A DNA stretch of 63,167 bases from Pseudonocardia halophobica (GTDB lineage Bacteria > Actinomycetota > Actinomycetes > Mycobacteriales > Pseudonocardiaceae). The notes under the pieces were generated by a model that saw only the letters and a program-made list of their open reading frames with translations, had not been told where the DNA came from and searched no databases. The translations under genes and the position numbers were made by a program. This document shows, one piece after another, positions 25,569 through 35,578 of the stretch. Position 1 is the first letter of the stretch. Each line of letters starts with the position of its first letter. Where the stretch lies: contig NZ_BSFQ01000043.1 of assembly GCF_027922425.1 (NCBI RefSeq), forward strand, positions 1-63,167, in the 5' to 3' direction.

Positions 25569-26203
25569 AGCCCCGCGAGGTCGATCAGGCCGTCCTGCAA
25601 CGCACGGGCCACCAGCGCCGCCTTGGTCGTGGCCGGGCGGCCGGCGTCGGCGTACTTGATCCGCACCCGTCCGATGTAGGTGTCCACTGTCTTCACGGAG
25701 AGGTGGAACCGCTGCGCCACCAGCTGCTTCGAGTCGCTCTCGAACCAGGCCAGCAGGACCTCGCGCTCGCGCTCCGACAACACCGGGCGGTCCGGCCGGG
25801 GGTCGGCGGCCATCGCCCCGCCGAGCACCGGCGGCGTGTAGGGGCGGTCCTGGACCACCGCGCGCAGTGCCGGGATCAGGTGCTCCGGCCCCTCGGCCTT
25901 GGTCAGGTAGGTGGCCGCACCCAGCTCCAGGCAGCGCAGGGCGGTGTCGCTGTCGGCGTGCTGCGAGTAGACGACGACGCGGCGGCCGGCGTCGACGAGC
26001 CGGGCCAGGTCGCCGTAGGCCGGGGAGCCCGACCCCAGCTGCAGGTCGAGCACCACGGCGTCGGCGGCCGGCTCCTCGAGCGCCACCTCCACCCGCGCTC
26101 CCGAAGCCAGCACCCGGATCTCCGGCTCGGCGCGGGCGCACCAGGCGCGCACGCCGTCGACGATCGCCGGGTGATCGTCGACGATCACGATCGAGGGGCC
26201 CAT
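25565..26203 (-). CDS. NarL/LuxR-type response regulator
   Basis: A 212-residue two-domain regulator. In the receiver domain, Asp9/Asp10 lie in IVIVDDHPAIVDGVRAW and the phosphoacceptor Asp53 in AVVLDLQLGSG; Thr/Ser and Lys appear in VVVYSQHAD and YLTKAEG. The LuxR helix-turn-helix LSEREREVLLAWFESDSKQL to SVKTVDTYIGRVRIKYA lies at about 140-195. The ATG at 26203 has GGAGG just upstream; an ATG five codons earlier is possible. It overlaps the degenerate sensor gene and completes a three-gene operon. Confidence 0.9.
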   Translation of the reverse strand: MGPSIVIVDDHPAIVDGVRAWCARAEPEIRVLASGARVEVALEEPAADAVVLDLQLGSGSPAYGDLARLVDAGRRVVVYSQHADSDTALRCLELGAATYLTKAEGPEHLIPALRAVVQDRPYTPPVLGGAMAADPRPDRPVLSEREREVLLAWFESDSKQLVAQRFHLSVKTVDTYIGRVRIKYADAGRPATTKAALVARALQDGLIDLAGL

Positions 26204-27300
26204 CTCGCCTCCACCCATGTCGCACCGTCGGCCTCGACCGTGCTGGTACCCACATCCGCGACGTCCAGCCCCGGTACCCGCGCGGCGCCGTCCGTCACCA
26301 CCCCGACCACCACCGCCCCGGCGACGCCGGCGAGCGTGACGCGGGCCGCCGCCCGGGCCGCGTGCAGGGCGGCCTCCGCCGTGGCGAGCAGCGCCCCGGC
26401 CGCGTCGGCCGGCAGGACGGGCCGCTGTCCCCGCTCGGAGTACCGCACCACCACGCCGCGCCGCTCCGCGATGTCGATCAGCACGGCGAGCTCGGCGGCC
26501 AGCGCGTCGGCGGCGTCGCCCTCCTCCGCGAACATCCGGCGCAGCCGTGCGGCCGCCCGGGCCGCGGCCTGCTGCACCTCGGGATCGGAGGGGGCGAGCG
26601 TGCCGTCGCCGATCCCCTGCAGCAGCGGCAGCGCCACCGCGCGGAGCTCGGCGTACCGGGCCTCCCGGTCGGTGTGCACCGTCCGGGCGACCTCCTCGGC
26701 CGTGCGCGCCCGCGCCTCCGACTCGGCGGCCTCCGCGGCCTGCCGGGCCACCGTACGCAGCGCCGACCCCGCGAGCGCGATGGCGAGCTGGAACGACGTG
26801 ATGCCCACGGCCGTGACCCCGAAGGTCACCAGCGTGAGCTGGTCCGTCCGCCCCGTCGCGACCAGCAGCCCGAGCAGGAACAGCAGGTGCACCACGATCA
26901 ACGCGACGAGCCCGCGCAGCCGGGCGCCCGCGAACAACAGCAGCCAGATCCACCCGACGACGCCGTACCCGACGTGCGCCGGCCCGACGACCTGCGCGGG
27001 GTCGAGGGCCAGGGCGATCAGGACCGCGAGCGCGAGGACGCCGAGCGCGACCGGCATCCGGGCCCGCCCCCAGAAGCGGTGCCGCGCCACCAGCACGGCG
27101 TCGACGGCCGCGACGGCGACGAGCAGCCCCCAACCGACGGGCGCGACCCACGGCGGGTGGAAGGCCGCCGCCCCGTCGAGCAGCTTCGGCAGGCTGAGCC
27201 CGAAGAGGATCACCAGCGTGATCACGGTCTGGGCGATCCGCAGGCCTCGCAGCAGACGGACCTCGAGATCGCTCGGCACCGCGTCGGCGGGCCCGCTCAC
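26185..27300 (-). CDS. kinase-like membrane sensor with degenerate ATPase domain
   Basis: A 371-residue protein with about six membrane segments (from LRIAQTVITLVILFGLSLP to TFGVTAVGITSFQLAIALAG) and a cytoplasmic helical region. The C-terminal ~130 residues have the outline of a HATPase fold (ALLATAEAALHAARAAARVT and GVVTDGAARVPG). No N-box Asn, clear DxG or G2 motif is seen, and no phosphoacceptor His context is recognisable. It overlaps the start of the response regulator and the end of the true kinase (GTGA overlap), so it is likely a partner or sensing subunit. The catalytic defect is inferred by eye. Confidence 0.7.
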   Translation of the reverse strand: MSGPADAVPSDLEVRLLRGLRIAQTVITLVILFGLSLPKLLDGAAAFHPPWVAPVGWGLLVAVAAVDAVLVARHRFWGRARMPVALGVLALAVLIALALDPAQVVGPAHVGYGVVGWIWLLLFAGARLRGLVALIVVHLLFLLGLLVATGRTDQLTLVTFGVTAVGITSFQLAIALAGSALRTVARQAAEAAESEARARTAEEVARTVHTDREARYAELRAVALPLLQGIGDGTLAPSDPEVQQAAARAAARLRRMFAEEGDAADALAAELAVLIDIAERRGVVVRYSERGQRPVLPADAAGALLATAEAALHAARAAARVTLAGVAGAVVVGVVTDGAARVPGLDVADVGTSTVEADGATWVEARWAPRS

Positions 27301-28406
27301 CGCGGCCACTCCAGCCGCACCTCGGTGCCCTCCCCCGGCGCCGACCGGACGACGGCCCGGCCACCGGCCCCGGCCATCCGCTCGGTCACCGAGAGGGCCA
27401 GCCCGACCCGGCCAGCGGGAACCCGCGCCGGGTCGAAGCCTCGCCCGGCGTCGCGCACGGTCACCCGGACCCGGCCCACGTCGACCACCGCACCGACCTG
27501 GGCGGTCCCCGTCCGCGCGTGCCGGGCGACGTTCTCCAGCGCCTCGGCCAGCGCACCGCCCACGGCGCCGGCTGCCGCCTGGGGCAGCCAGAGATCGCCG
27601 TCGGCCCGGAGGTCGACCGGGATCCGAGCGCCCTCGACGGCGTGGCGGACCACCTCCTGCAGGCAGCCGGCGGGCGTGGTTGCGCCGTTCAGCGCGGCGA
27701 CGTCCCGGGCCACCTGATCGCGCAGCCACGGCTCCCGGCCGTCGACGCCGCCGAGCCCGACCATGAGCAAGGTGCTCGCGGCGGTGTCGTGCACCGTCGC
27801 CCAGTGGGCACGCTGCTCGGCGCGCCGCGCCCGGGCCAGCTCGGCCTCCCGCTCGGCGGCGAACCGGCGCGCCATCCGCTCGTCGGCCACCTCGCCCCCG
27901 CGCTCCACCAGCCGTCGGACCAGCCGGGACAGCGCCACCTCGACGGCCGTCCAGATCCCGCCGACGGCGAGCGCCTGCCCGACCGTGACCTCCGGCGCGA
28001 GCGCGGCCCCGACCACGAAGGCCAGGCACACGGCGGCCGCGGCGAGCGCCCCGGGCAGCGGCCGCACGTGCCACTGCAGCGCGACGACGGCGACCGACGC
28101 CACCGGTGACACCCATCCCAGCATCCGCAGCAGCAGCGCCGGGTCCACGAGGAGCGGCTGGGCCAGGCACAGCGCGCACATCACCGCGATATCGACGATC
28201 CAGACCCAGGTCCGCGGCCGGGTCCGCATCAGGTACAGGTAGGCGACGCTCCACCCGAACAACGCGACCGCGACCGCGCCGCAGACCACCGGCCCGGCCG
28301 GGGGGTCGGCGAACGGCGCGGCCAGCGCCATCAGCATCCCGACCAGCGCCCGGGCGCCCGCCGCGTAGCGCAGGGCGAACCGGTCGATGAGGGTCGCTGT
28401 CGACAT
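27297..28406 (-). CDS. sensor histidine kinase (NarX/DesK-like)
   Basis: About 369 residues with five to six membrane segments in the first 190 residues. A linker helix RRFAAEREAELARARRAEQR follows, then a HisKA_3-like dimerisation helix with phosphoacceptor His in WATVHDTAASTLLMVG. The HATPase domain has the N-box in EALENVARHA, the G1 box VRDAGRGFDP and G2 GAGGRAVVRSAPGEGTEVRL. The ATG at 28406 has no Shine-Dalgarno; a GTG at 28436 is in frame. A perfect TTGACA occurs at 28471-28476 on this strand but without a well-spaced -10. It starts the operon. Confidence 0.85.
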   Translation of the reverse strand: MSTATLIDRFALRYAAGARALVGMLMALAAPFADPPAGPVVCGAVAVALFGWSVAYLYLMRTRPRTWVWIVDIAVMCALCLAQPLLVDPALLLRMLGWVSPVASVAVVALQWHVRPLPGALAAAAVCLAFVVGAALAPEVTVGQALAVGGIWTAVEVALSRLVRRLVERGGEVADERMARRFAAEREAELARARRAEQRAHWATVHDTAASTLLMVGLGGVDGREPWLRDQVARDVAALNGATTPAGCLQEVVRHAVEGARIPVDLRADGDLWLPQAAAGAVGGALAEALENVARHARTGTAQVGAVVDVGRVRVTVRDAGRGFDPARVPAGRVGLALSVTERMAGAGGRAVVRSAPGEGTEVRLEWPR

Positions 28407-28484
28407 GTCGGGAGGCTGGTCGCAGGGCGCGACCACGCCGTTACATCCCGCTGCTCAGGGGCTGGACGACTGTCAAGCGTTCCC

Positions 28485-31400
28485 TCAGGCGTTCACCGTG
28501 ACCGGGGCCGCCAGCTCCTTCACCAGCGCCGTCAGCCAGTCGAGCAGCTCGGTGTCGCGCAGCGCCGCCCCGCCGATCCGGTTGCCCGCGGCCGGCTTCG
28601 GCACGGTGACGAGCCGCGCCGCCGCCTTGTACTGCCCCTTGGGGTGCAGCCGCTTGAACCGCATCTGCCTCGACTCCGGCAGCTCGACCGGGCCGATCCG
28701 GATCTGCGTGCCTGCGACGGCCACCTCGGCGATGCCCAGCTCGCGGCACAGCTGCCGGAACCGGGCGACCGCGAGCAGGTTGAGCACCGGCTGCGGCGGC
28801 TCGCCGTAGCGGTCCTTCAGCTCGTCGACGATCGCCTCGAGGTCCGCCTCGTCCGCCGCCTCGGCGATCTTGCGGTAGGCCTCCAGGCGCAGCCGCTCGC
28901 CGTCGACGTAGTCGTGCGGGACGTGCGCGTCGACCGGCAGGTCCACCCGCACCTCGGCCAGCGGCTCCGGCTCCTCCTCGCCCGGCGCGCCGCCCGCCTG
29001 CTTGCGGAAGGCCGCGACGGCCTCGCCGACCAGCCGGATGTACAGGTCGAACCCGACGCCGGCGATGTGGCCGGACTGCTCCGCGCCCAGGATGTTGCCC
29101 GCGCCGCGGATCTCCAGGTCCTTCATCGCGACGGCGGCGCCCGAGCCCAGCTCGGAGTGCTGCGCGATCGTGGCGAGCCGGTCGTGCGCGGTCTCGGTGA
29201 GCGGGTGCTCCGGCGGGAACAGGAAGTACGCGTACCCGCGCTCGCGGCCACGCCCGACGCGGCCGCGCAGCTGGTGCAGCTGGGAGAGGCCCAGCGTGTC
29301 CGACCGCTCGACGACCAGCGTGTTGGCGTTGGAGATGTCCAGGCCGTTCTCGACGATCGTCGTGCAGACCAGGACGTCGAACTCCCGGTGCCAGAACGCG
29401 TTGACCGTCCGCTCCAGCACGTCCTCGTTCATCTGGCCGTGCGCGACGCCGATCCGCGCCTCCGGCACGAGCTCCTGGATCTTCTTGGCCGCCCGGTCGA
29501 TCGAGGTGACCCGGTTGTGCACGTAGAACACCTGGCCGTCGCGCAGCAGCTCGCGCCGGATCGCGGCGGCGACCTGCTTGTCGTCGTAGGCACCGACATA
29601 GGTCAGCGTGGGGTGCCGGTCCTCGGGCGGGGTGGTGATCGTGGACATCTCGCGGATGCCCGCGAGGCTCATCTCCAGCGTCCGCGGGATCGGCGTGGCG
29701 GAGAGCGTGAGCACGTCGACGTGCGTGCGCAGCGCCGTGATGTGCTCCTTGTGCTCCACGCCGAAGCGCTGCTCCTCGTCGACGATCACCAGGCCGAGGT
29801 CCTTCCAGCGGATCCCGGTCTGCAGCAGCCGGTGCGTCCCGACGACGACGTCGACGGTCCCCGCGGCCAGCCCCTCGATCGTCTCCTTGGCGTCCCCCGG
29901 GTCGGTGAACCGGGACAGGCCCTTCACGGTGACCGGGAAGGCGCGCATCCGGTCGGCGAAGGTCTGCAGGTGCTGGGTCGCCAGCAGCGTGGTCGGCACC
30001 AGCACGGCGACCTGCTTGCCGTCCTGCACCGCCTTGAACGCCGCGCGGACGGCGATCTCGGTCTTGCCGAAGCCCACGTCGCCGGAGATCACCCGGTCCA
30101 TCGGCACCGGGCGCTCCATGTCCCGCTTGACCTCGTCGATCGCGGCGAGCTGGTCCGGCGTCTCGGTGTACGGGAAGGCGTCCTCGAGCTCGCGCTGCCA
30201 CGGCGTGTCCGACCCGAAGGCGTGCCCGGGCGACGACTGCCGCGCCGCGTAGAGCTGCACCAGGCCGGCGGCGATGTCCCGGACGGCCTTGCGCGCGCGG
30301 CCCTTGGTCTTGGCCCAGTCCGCGCCGCCGAGCTTGTTGAGCGAGGGCTGCTCGCCGCCGACGTACCGGCTGATCTCGTCGAGCGCGTCCGTCGGCACGA
30401 AGAGCCGGTCCGCGGGCTGGCCGCGCTTGCTGGAGGCGTACTCCAGCACCAGGTACTCGCGGGTCGCGCCCTGCACGGTGCGCTCGCGCATCTCCACGAA
30501 CTTGCCGATGCCGTGCTGGTTGTGCACCACGTAGTCGCCCGGCTGCAGCGCGGCGAGATCCACGGCGTTGCGACGACGGGCGGGCATCTTCCGCGTGGTC
30601 GTGTCCAGACCGGCGCGCGTGCCCGTCAGGTCCGCCTCGGACAGCAGCACCAGGCCGATCTCCGGCGCGGTGAAGCCGTCGGCGATCCGCCCGCAGGTGA
30701 CCGTGACCAGACCCTTCTCCGGGGCGTCGGTCAGCTCCTCGAGCAGCGTCGCGGGCACCTCGGCCTCGCCGAGCTGCTCCAGGCTGCGCTGCGCCGTGCC
30801 CTGACCCGCGACGACCAGGACAGCCGCCCCACCGGCGGCGGTGTGCGCGCGGAGGTCGACGAGCGCGCGGTCGGTGTCGCCCCGGTACGACTCGATCTCG
30901 TGCATGCCGGGGACCACGGCGTCGTCGGCCCCGGAGAGCAGCGGGGACAGGCTGACGACGGGCCGTCCGGTGGCGGTGGCGTGCCCGAGGACCTCGGTGA
31001 GGTCCCGGTAGGCCGAGGCACCGACGTCGATCGGGGCCGTGCCGCCGGTCCCCGCGGCGAGCCAGCTCGCCTCCAGGAACTCCTGCCCGGTCCGGACGAG
31101 GTCGTGGCTGCGCGTGCGGACGCGCTCGGGGTCGGCGACCAGCACGCGGGAGTGCGCGGGCAGCAGGTCGGTGAGCAGCTGCAGCTCCCCGGCCACGAGC
31201 GCCGGGATCAGCGACTCCATGCCCTCGGCCGGGATGCCCTCGGCGAGGTGCTCCAGGAGCTCACGCAGCTGCGGGTTGTTCTCGTGCTCGCGGGCCAGCG
31301 CGGCGGCGCGCTCGCGGACCGGGCCGGTGAGCAGCAGCTCGCGGCAGGCGGGCGCGACGACCTCGGTGACCTCCGGCTCCTCCATCGACCGCTGGTCGGC

Positions 31401-32048
31401 GGCGGAGAAGGCGCGCAGCTCGGAGACCTCGTCGCCCCAGAACTCGATGCGCACGGGGTGGTCGGCGGTCGGCACGAACAGGTCGAGGATGCCGCCGCGG
31501 ACGGCGAACTCGCCGCGCGCGGTGACCATCTCGACGCGGGTGTAGGCCAGCTCGACCAGCCGCTCCAGCAGCTGCTCGAACTCGTACTCGGTGCCGACCC
31601 GCAGCGTGATCGGGTCGAGCGTGCCCAGCCCGGGCGCGATCGGCTGGATCAGGCTGCGCGCGGCCGCCGCGACGAGCCGCGGCGGGTCCTCCGAGCCGAG
31701 CGCGCGGAACAGGGTGAGCCGGCGGCCGACGGTGTCGGGGCGCGGCGAGAGCCGCTCGTGCGGCAGGGTCTCCCAGCTCGGCAGCACGGCCACCGCGGCC
31801 GGGTCGATCAGCTCGGCCGCGGCCGCGGCCAGCTCCTCGGCCTCGCGGTCGGTCGCGGTGACGGCCAGGACCGTGCCGTCCCCGGCCAGCCCGGCGGCCA
31901 GAAAGGGACGCAGCGCGGCCGGACCCTCGGCGCGGACCGCCGGCGTGTCGGCCGTGCGGGTGTCGACGGTGCGGGCGGCGTCGAGCGCCGCACCCAGGCC
32001 GGGGTCGGAGAGGGCGGCGGTGAGCAGACCGGACAGGCAGACGGCCAC
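28485..32048 (-). CDS. mfd: transcription-repair coupling factor
   Basis: An 1187-residue Mfd, the translocase that removes stalled RNA polymerase and recruits UvrA to damage. The UvrB-homology region is at the N-terminus (LPSWETLPHERLSPRPDTVG). The RNA-polymerase-interacting domain begins LQPGDYVVHNQHGIGKFVEM. The translocase has Walker A SGDVGFGKTEIA, DEEQ in VIVDEEQRFGVEHKE, motif III TLSATPIPRTLEMSL and TRG-type QLHQLRGRVGRG. The GTG at 32048 follows GAGGAG. It is the boundary between the glmU-side and mazG-side parts of the conserved block. Confidence 0.96.
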   Translation of the reverse strand: MAVCLSGLLTAALSDPGLGAALDAARTVDTRTADTPAVRAEGPAALRPFLAAGLAGDGTVLAVTATDREAEELAAAAAELIDPAAVAVLPSWETLPHERLSPRPDTVGRRLTLFRALGSEDPPRLVAAAARSLIQPIAPGLGTLDPITLRVGTEYEFEQLLERLVELAYTRVEMVTARGEFAVRGGILDLFVPTADHPVRIEFWGDEVSELRAFSAADQRSMEEPEVTEVVAPACRELLLTGPVRERAAALAREHENNPQLRELLEHLAEGIPAEGMESLIPALVAGELQLLTDLLPAHSRVLVADPERVRTRSHDLVRTGQEFLEASWLAAGTGGTAPIDVGASAYRDLTEVLGHATATGRPVVSLSPLLSGADDAVVPGMHEIESYRGDTDRALVDLRAHTAAGGAAVLVVAGQGTAQRSLEQLGEAEVPATLLEELTDAPEKGLVTVTCGRIADGFTAPEIGLVLLSEADLTGTRAGLDTTTRKMPARRRNAVDLAALQPGDYVVHNQHGIGKFVEMRERTVQGATREYLVLEYASSKRGQPADRLFVPTDALDEISRYVGGEQPSLNKLGGADWAKTKGRARKAVRDIAAGLVQLYAARQSSPGHAFGSDTPWQRELEDAFPYTETPDQLAAIDEVKRDMERPVPMDRVISGDVGFGKTEIAVRAAFKAVQDGKQVAVLVPTTLLATQHLQTFADRMRAFPVTVKGLSRFTDPGDAKETIEGLAAGTVDVVVGTHRLLQTGIRWKDLGLVIVDEEQRFGVEHKEHITALRTHVDVLTLSATPIPRTLEMSLAGIREMSTITTPPEDRHPTLTYVGAYDDKQVAAAIRRELLRDGQVFYVHNRVTSIDRAAKKIQELVPEARIGVAHGQMNEDVLERTVNAFWHREFDVLVCTTIVENGLDISNANTLVVERSDTLGLSQLHQLRGRVGRGRERGYAYFLFPPEHPLTETAHDRLATIAQHSELGSGAAVAMKDLEIRGAGNILGAEQSGHIAGVGFDLYIRLVGEAVAAFRKQAGGAPGEEEPEPLAEVRVDLPVDAHVPHDYVDGERLRLEAYRKIAEAADEADLEAIVDELKDRYGEPPQPVLNLLAVARFRQLCRELGIAEVAVAGTQIRIGPVELPESRQMRFKRLHPKGQYKAAARLVTVPKPAAGNRIGGAALRDTELLDWLTALVKELAAPVTVNA

Positions 32049-32152
32049 GGGACTCCTCGCGAGAGCATGCGGACAGACCCCTGCCCGGGTCGGGTGCCCG
32101 GACGGGGGTTGTTGATATCGACGATACGCCCGCCCCTTTTCTTCCCCTCCGG

Positions 32153-35100
32153 TCAGGGGCGGGGCGGCAGCGCGGGCTTGGCCCGGCTCGGACGGGTCGC
32201 CGGGTCCGGCGGGCCCACCGGCGGCCTCGACTCCAACGCCTCGAGGGCGATCCGGACCGCCGTCTCGAGCTGCGTGTCGCGGCCGGCCACCCAGTCCTGC
32301 GGCCGGACGACGACCTCGACGTCCGGGTCCACGCCGTGGTTCTCCACGGACCAGTGCAGGTCGTCGAACCAGAACGAGTACCGCGGCTGGGTCACGCGGG
32401 TGCCGTCGACCAGCGAGTACCGGCTGTCGATGCCGATCACGCCGCCCCAGGTCCGGACGCCGACGACCGGGCCCAGGCCCATCCGCTTGAACGCGGCCGT
32501 CACGATGTCGCCGTCCGAGCCGGCGTGCTCGTCGACCACCGCCACGATCGGCCCGCGCGGGGCTCCGTCGGGGTAGGTGGCGGGCGCGCCGTGCCGCACG
32601 ACGTCCCACCCGATCACCTTGCGTGCCAGCTTCTCGATCACCAGCTGGGACGTGTGCCCGCCGGAGTTGCCGCGGACGTCGAGCACCAGCCCGTCCCGCC
32701 GGGCCTCCCGGGCGAAGTCGCGGTGGAGCTGCGCCCAGCCCGACGCGACCATGTCCGGAACGTGCAGGTAGCCGAGCCGGCCGTCGGACCGGTCCGCCAC
32801 GAACGCCCGCCGGCCCGCGACCCAGTCGTGGTAGCGCAGCGTGGCCTCGGTGCCGAGCGGCCGCACGACGACCCTCCGCACCTCCCCGGCCGCTGTGCGG
32901 ATCGTGAGCTCGGTCAGCGTGCCCGCGGTCCCGACGAGCAACGGGGCCGGGCCGAGCTCCGGGTCGACGGGCCGGCCGCCCACCTCGAGCAGCACGTCGC
33001 CGGCCTTGACGTCGACGCCCGGGTCGGACAGCGGGCTGCGCGCGCTCGGCGCCGAGGTCTCGGGCGGGAGCACGCGAGTGATCCGCCAGCCGCCGTCGCC
33101 GTCCGGCTCCAGGTCCGCGCCGAGCAGGCCGGGCCGGCCCGTCCAGTCCCCGCCCAGCCCGCGACCCACCACGTAGGCGTGCGACGAGCCCAGCTCGCCC
33201 TGGACCTCGTAGAGCAGGTCGACCAGGTCGTCCGCGCTGCCGACGGCCTCGACCAGCGGCCGGTACCGCTCCAGCTCGGCCGCCCAGTCGACGCCGGCCA
33301 TGTCCTCGACCCAGAAGTGGTCCCGCATCAGCCGGCCCGCCTCGTCGAACATCTGGCGCCACTCGGCGGCCGGGTCGATCGTCACGGAGATCCGCCGGAC
33401 GTCGATCTCGAACTCGTCCGCGTCGCCCTCCGACGGCACCGAGAAGCCCGACCGGTCCGGGCGCAGCACCCGCAGCGTCTGGCCGTCGCGCACGACGAGC
33501 CGGTTCCCGTCGCCGCTGACCGCGTAGCCGTCCGCGGGGTCGGCGATGGTGTCGACCTTGCGTTTCTTGAGGTCGTAGCGCTCCAGGACCGGGCGGGGGT
33601 CGTCGCCGCCGTGCCGGCCCTCGCCCAGCACGCCGGTGACCGGCACCCACAGCCACAGCAGGCAGTCCTTGGCGGCGCCGAGCGCGCGGTAGCGGCCCTC
33701 GGGGACCGGGATCGGGACGACGCGGGCGGTCAGGCCCTCGACGTCGATCACCGTCTCCGGCGGGCCGTCCTTCTTCTCGTCCTTCGCCCCGTCCCCGGCC
33801 TCGCCACCGGCAGCCTTCTCGGCGGCCTTCTCCGCGGCCTTCTCCGCGGCCGCGGCCTCGTCGCTGCTCTCCGGGGCCGGGAGGTCCTCGGGCTCCTCGT
33901 CGGCGGCGGAGACGGGACGCCCGTCCGGCCCGGCGCCGAAGGGCGACGGCGTCCGCGCGGCGAGCGGCACCAGGAACGGGCGCCACGAGGCCGGGAAGGT
34001 CAGGTCGAAGGAGTGCTCGTCGTAGATCGGGTCGAAGCTGCGGCGCGAGAGGAAGACCAGGTACTTCCCGTCGTCCGTGAAGACCGGGTCGGTGTCGACG
34101 AACCGCGGCTCGGTGACCGCGACGAGCGTGTCCGGGTGATCGTCGTGGGCGAGCCGCACCAGCATGATCCGGCTGAGCTCGGGCTCCACCGGGTCCTCGT
34201 AGGCCAGCCAGCGGCTGTCCGGGGAGAAGGCCAGCCCGGCGATCTCCCCCGCCGCGCCGCGGGCCGGCTCGCGCAGGGCACCGGTGGCGGTGTCGAGCAG
34301 GAGGAGCCGGCCGTCGTGCGTGGCCAGCGCGGCGAGCGACCCGTCCGGCGAGGGCTCCAGCTCCAGCACCCGCCCGAGCTCGCCGGAGCCGTACCGGACC
34401 GGTTCGGGTGCGCCGTCGGCGTGCGGGTCGAGCGGGGAGATCGCGACGGCGTCCTCGCCCGTGGCGTCGTCGACCCAGATCGCGCGGTCGTCGCCGAGGG
34501 GCTGGGCCATCCGCGCCCGGACGCCCTGCTCGGCGAGCAGCGTGCGCGCCGGGCCGTCGCGGTGGGTGAGGCGGTGCACGGTGCCGCGCACCCCGACGAT
34601 GCTCGCGCGCCCGGTCCGGTCCGGGTAGGCGCCGTTGACCCAGCGGGCCGTGGTGATCCGGTGCGGCTCGCGGTCGGTCCGGGGCCCGCCGAGGCGGACG
34701 TCGAGGCGCCGCGGACCGGTGTCGCCGGTGTCGAGGGACTCGAGGAGGTACAGCTCGCCCGCGGACTCGTAGACCACGCGGGTCCCGTCCGTGGAGGCGT
34801 GCCGGGCGTAGAAGGCGGGCGCGCCCTCGCCGCCGTGGTCGGTGTGCCGGCACAGGTCGGAGAGCGTGGCACGGTCGACCGAGTAGAGGTTGCCCCAGCC
34901 CTCGTGGTCGGAGAGGAAGGCGATCCGGTCGCCGACCAGCATCGGCGCGTCGAGCTGCCCCGCGAGCTCGGCGAGGATCCGCCGGAACTCGCCGTCGCCC
35001 TCGGGGTCCCACCACAACGTGCCCGCGGTGCCGCCGCGGTAGCGCTTCCACCAGGCCATGTCGCGGGCCATGGTGCGGCCGACGAGCACGCCGGGATCGC

Positions 35101-35518
35101 CCTGCGCGACCGCCGACACCGGCCCGTAGTCCAGCCGCCGCGGCCGCCCGCCCTCGGCCGGGACGGCGTACGCCCAGGTGTTCGCCCCGGTGTGCTCCCC
35201 GATCGCGGAGACCGCCAGCACCTGCCCGTCGGCGGTCCAGCCCGCCAGCCGGGTCCGCATGTCGCCCCAGAACGTGATCCGGCGGGCCGCGCCGCCCTCC
35301 GCGTCGGCGACCCGGACCTCGGGCGCCCCGTCCTTCCACGACGTCCAGGCGACCAACGTGCCGTCCGGCGAGAACCGCGGCCGCGCGGCCGGGACGTCGT
35401 CGGCGGTCAGGCGGAGGGCGCGGCCCCCGGCGAGCGGGGCGGTCCAGACGTCGTCCTCGGCGACGAACACGACCGTGTCGCCGGCGAGGTGGGGGAAGCG
35501 GAGGTAACTGCGGGACAC
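32153..35518 (-). CDS. tricorn-type protease
   Basis: An 1121-residue tricorn protease homologue. The N-terminal beta-propeller region starts SYLRFPHLAGDTVVFVAEDD, followed by PD40-type repeats such as PRFSPDGTLVAWTSWKDG. An Ala/Lys/Glu linker carries AAEKAAEKAAEKAAGG. A second propeller, a PDZ domain (GDVLLEVGGRPVDPELG) and the C-terminal serine-protease domain follow. Catalytic candidates are His in LGSSHAYVVG and Ser in DEHAGSDGD. The family degrades oligopeptides. Start GTG 35518 lies near a TACGGT -10 with no ribosome site, so it may be leaderless. Confidence 0.9.
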   Translation of the reverse strand: MSRSYLRFPHLAGDTVVFVAEDDVWTAPLAGGRALRLTADDVPAARPRFSPDGTLVAWTSWKDGAPEVRVADAEGGAARRITFWGDMRTRLAGWTADGQVLAVSAIGEHTGANTWAYAVPAEGGRPRRLDYGPVSAVAQGDPGVLVGRTMARDMAWWKRYRGGTAGTLWWDPEGDGEFRRILAELAGQLDAPMLVGDRIAFLSDHEGWGNLYSVDRATLSDLCRHTDHGGEGAPAFYARHASTDGTRVVYESAGELYLLESLDTGDTGPRRLDVRLGGPRTDREPHRITTARWVNGAYPDRTGRASIVGVRGTVHRLTHRDGPARTLLAEQGVRARMAQPLGDDRAIWVDDATGEDAVAISPLDPHADGAPEPVRYGSGELGRVLELEPSPDGSLAALATHDGRLLLLDTATGALREPARGAAGEIAGLAFSPDSRWLAYEDPVEPELSRIMLVRLAHDDHPDTLVAVTEPRFVDTDPVFTDDGKYLVFLSRRSFDPIYDEHSFDLTFPASWRPFLVPLAARTPSPFGAGPDGRPVSAADEEPEDLPAPESSDEAAAAEKAAEKAAEKAAGGEAGDGAKDEKKDGPPETVIDVEGLTARVVPIPVPEGRYRALGAAKDCLLWLWVPVTGVLGEGRHGGDDPRPVLERYDLKKRKVDTIADPADGYAVSGDGNRLVVRDGQTLRVLRPDRSGFSVPSEGDADEFEIDVRRISVTIDPAAEWRQMFDEAGRLMRDHFWVEDMAGVDWAAELERYRPLVEAVGSADDLVDLLYEVQGELGSSHAYVVGRGLGGDWTGRPGLLGADLEPDGDGGWRITRVLPPETSAPSARSPLSDPGVDVKAGDVLLEVGGRPVDPELGPAPLLVGTAGTLTELTIRTAAGEVRRVVVRPLGTEATLRYHDWVAGRRAFVADRSDGRLGYLHVPDMVASGWAQLHRDFAREARRDGLVLDVRGNSGGHTSQLVIEKLARKVIGWDVVRHGAPATYPDGAPRGPIVAVVDEHAGSDGDIVTAAFKRMGLGPVVGVRTWGGVIGIDSRYSLVDGTRVTQPRYSFWFDDLHWSVENHGVDPDVEVVVRPQDWVAGRDTQLETAVRIALEALESRPPVGPPDPATRPSRAKPALPPRP

Positions 35519-35578
35519 GGCGCCACCGTATCCGCCGGGTCCGACAGGACCGTGGGACGTGGCGCCGGGCCACCGGTG

